In this document: piece by piece, positions 5,071 to 5,279 of the stretch | Layout: each line of letters begins with the position of its first letter | How positions within the stretch are numbered: the stretch's first letter is position 1 | From: an uncultured Agitococcus sp. | GTDB lineage: Bacteria > Pseudomonadota > Gammaproteobacteria > Pseudomonadales > Moraxellaceae | Direction of reading: 5' to 3' | Assembly: GCF_937920075.1 (NCBI RefSeq) | Contig: NZ_CALETI010000046.1 | Location: 1 to 5,279, forward strand | Length of the DNA stretch: 5,279 nucleotides | The notes under the pieces: model-generated | Databases searched by the model: none | Seen by the model: only the letters and a program-made list of their open reading frames with translations | Told to the model about the DNA's origin: nothing | Translations under genes and position numbers: made by a program

Positions 5071-5279
5071 TTTCGCCCTTTCCATAATTTTGTCCAAAAT
5101 GTCATAATAAGCAGCTATTATTAAAAATAACAACTCTGGACTTACGCGTTTCACCTTCAGGCGCGCGTTTGATGAACATAAAACCGTTGAAAACGGTTGA
5201 AATGTGAACAAATAAGCGATAACCGCGTAAGTCCTAAGTAAATAGGATAATAATCCACAATTGAGTTGCAAATTATAGC
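5071..5279. other. Non-coding tail with several short inverted repeats
   Basis: No convincing gene is present between the icd terminator and the window end. Besides the 97-bp element there is a palindrome ATTTTG-TC-CAAAAT (5087-5100) and an ATAATA/TATTAT dyad (5104-5121). The AT-rich end (5235-5279) could hold a promoter for a gene beyond the window, but none is defined. Confidence 0.5.
5138..5234. mobile_element. Candidate 97-bp MITE-like element
   Basis: GGACTTACGCG (5138-5148) and its exact reverse complement CGCGTAAGTCC (5224-5234) bound 97 bp of non-coding DNA. The interior holds a second perfect hairpin, AACCGTT (5182-5188), loop GAA, AACGGTT (5192-5198), and a GC-rich patch (GCGCGCG near 5161) unlike the AT-rich surroundings. 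Terminal inverted repeats with no ORF suggest a small non-autonomous transposable element or an IS remnant. No target duplication is obvious, so an extragenic palindromic repeat of another kind remains possible. Confidence 0.5.

Noticed and set aside
5011..5271. 86-codon minus-strand ORF after icd
   Set aside because: It runs through the icd terminator, its T-tract read backwards gives the poly-Lys run, and it spans the palindromic 97-bp element. No recognisable domain and no clear ribosome binding site.
1..5279. CRISPR array, tRNA or rRNA genes
   Set aside because: No regularly spaced direct repeats and no tRNA-like cloverleaf or rRNA sequence recognised on either strand.

Overview
The window looks like one end of a short-read contig from an AT-rich gammaproteobacterium. 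The strongest taxonomic cue is the divergent rluE-icd pair at 2873-5006, an arrangement known from Escherichia coli. The Icd protein also reads very close to the E. coli NADP-dependent enzyme, although codon use here is strongly A/T-ending. No finer placement is justified. Bases 1-31 are not genomic: they match the Illumina TruSeq read-1 adapter.

Layout: (1) 1-31, adapter. (2) 34-330, the C-terminal end of an unrecognised protein, followed 1 bp later by (3) 332-1756, the N-terminal half of a large DEAH-box helicase of the DUF1998-type, defence-associated kind. This looks like the tail of a two-or-more-gene accessory (possibly anti-phage) operon. (4) 1643-2920, a complete 1278-bp IS3-family insertion sequence with matching terminal inverted repeats, orfA and orfB, an intact DD(35)E triad and a textbook -1 frameshift site. 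It cuts the helicase after codon 437. (5) 2873-3532 minus, rluE, whose last 15 codons and stop come from the right end of the IS. (6) 3533-3743, an AT-rich divergent intergenic region with promoter candidates and a dyad. (7) 3744-5006, icd, followed by a strong intrinsic terminator. (8) 5067-5279, non-coding DNA with a 97-bp element bounded by perfect 11-bp inverted repeats, resembling a small non-autonomous transposable element.

The IS is the hinge of the window. On its left is half of an accessory helicase; on its right is the end of a core housekeeping gene. There is no target-site duplication, and the other half of the helicase is absent. The junction is therefore either an IS-mediated deletion or recombination that joined an accessory island to the rluE-icd core locus, or a chimeric assembly through a multicopy IS. 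The untrimmed adapter keeps the assembly explanation alive. RluE (23S rRNA pseudouridylation) and Icd (TCA cycle) look functional. The helicase fragment lacks its second RecA domain and should be inactive as a helicase. I do not see a complete novel system; the possible one is the truncated operon at the left edge.
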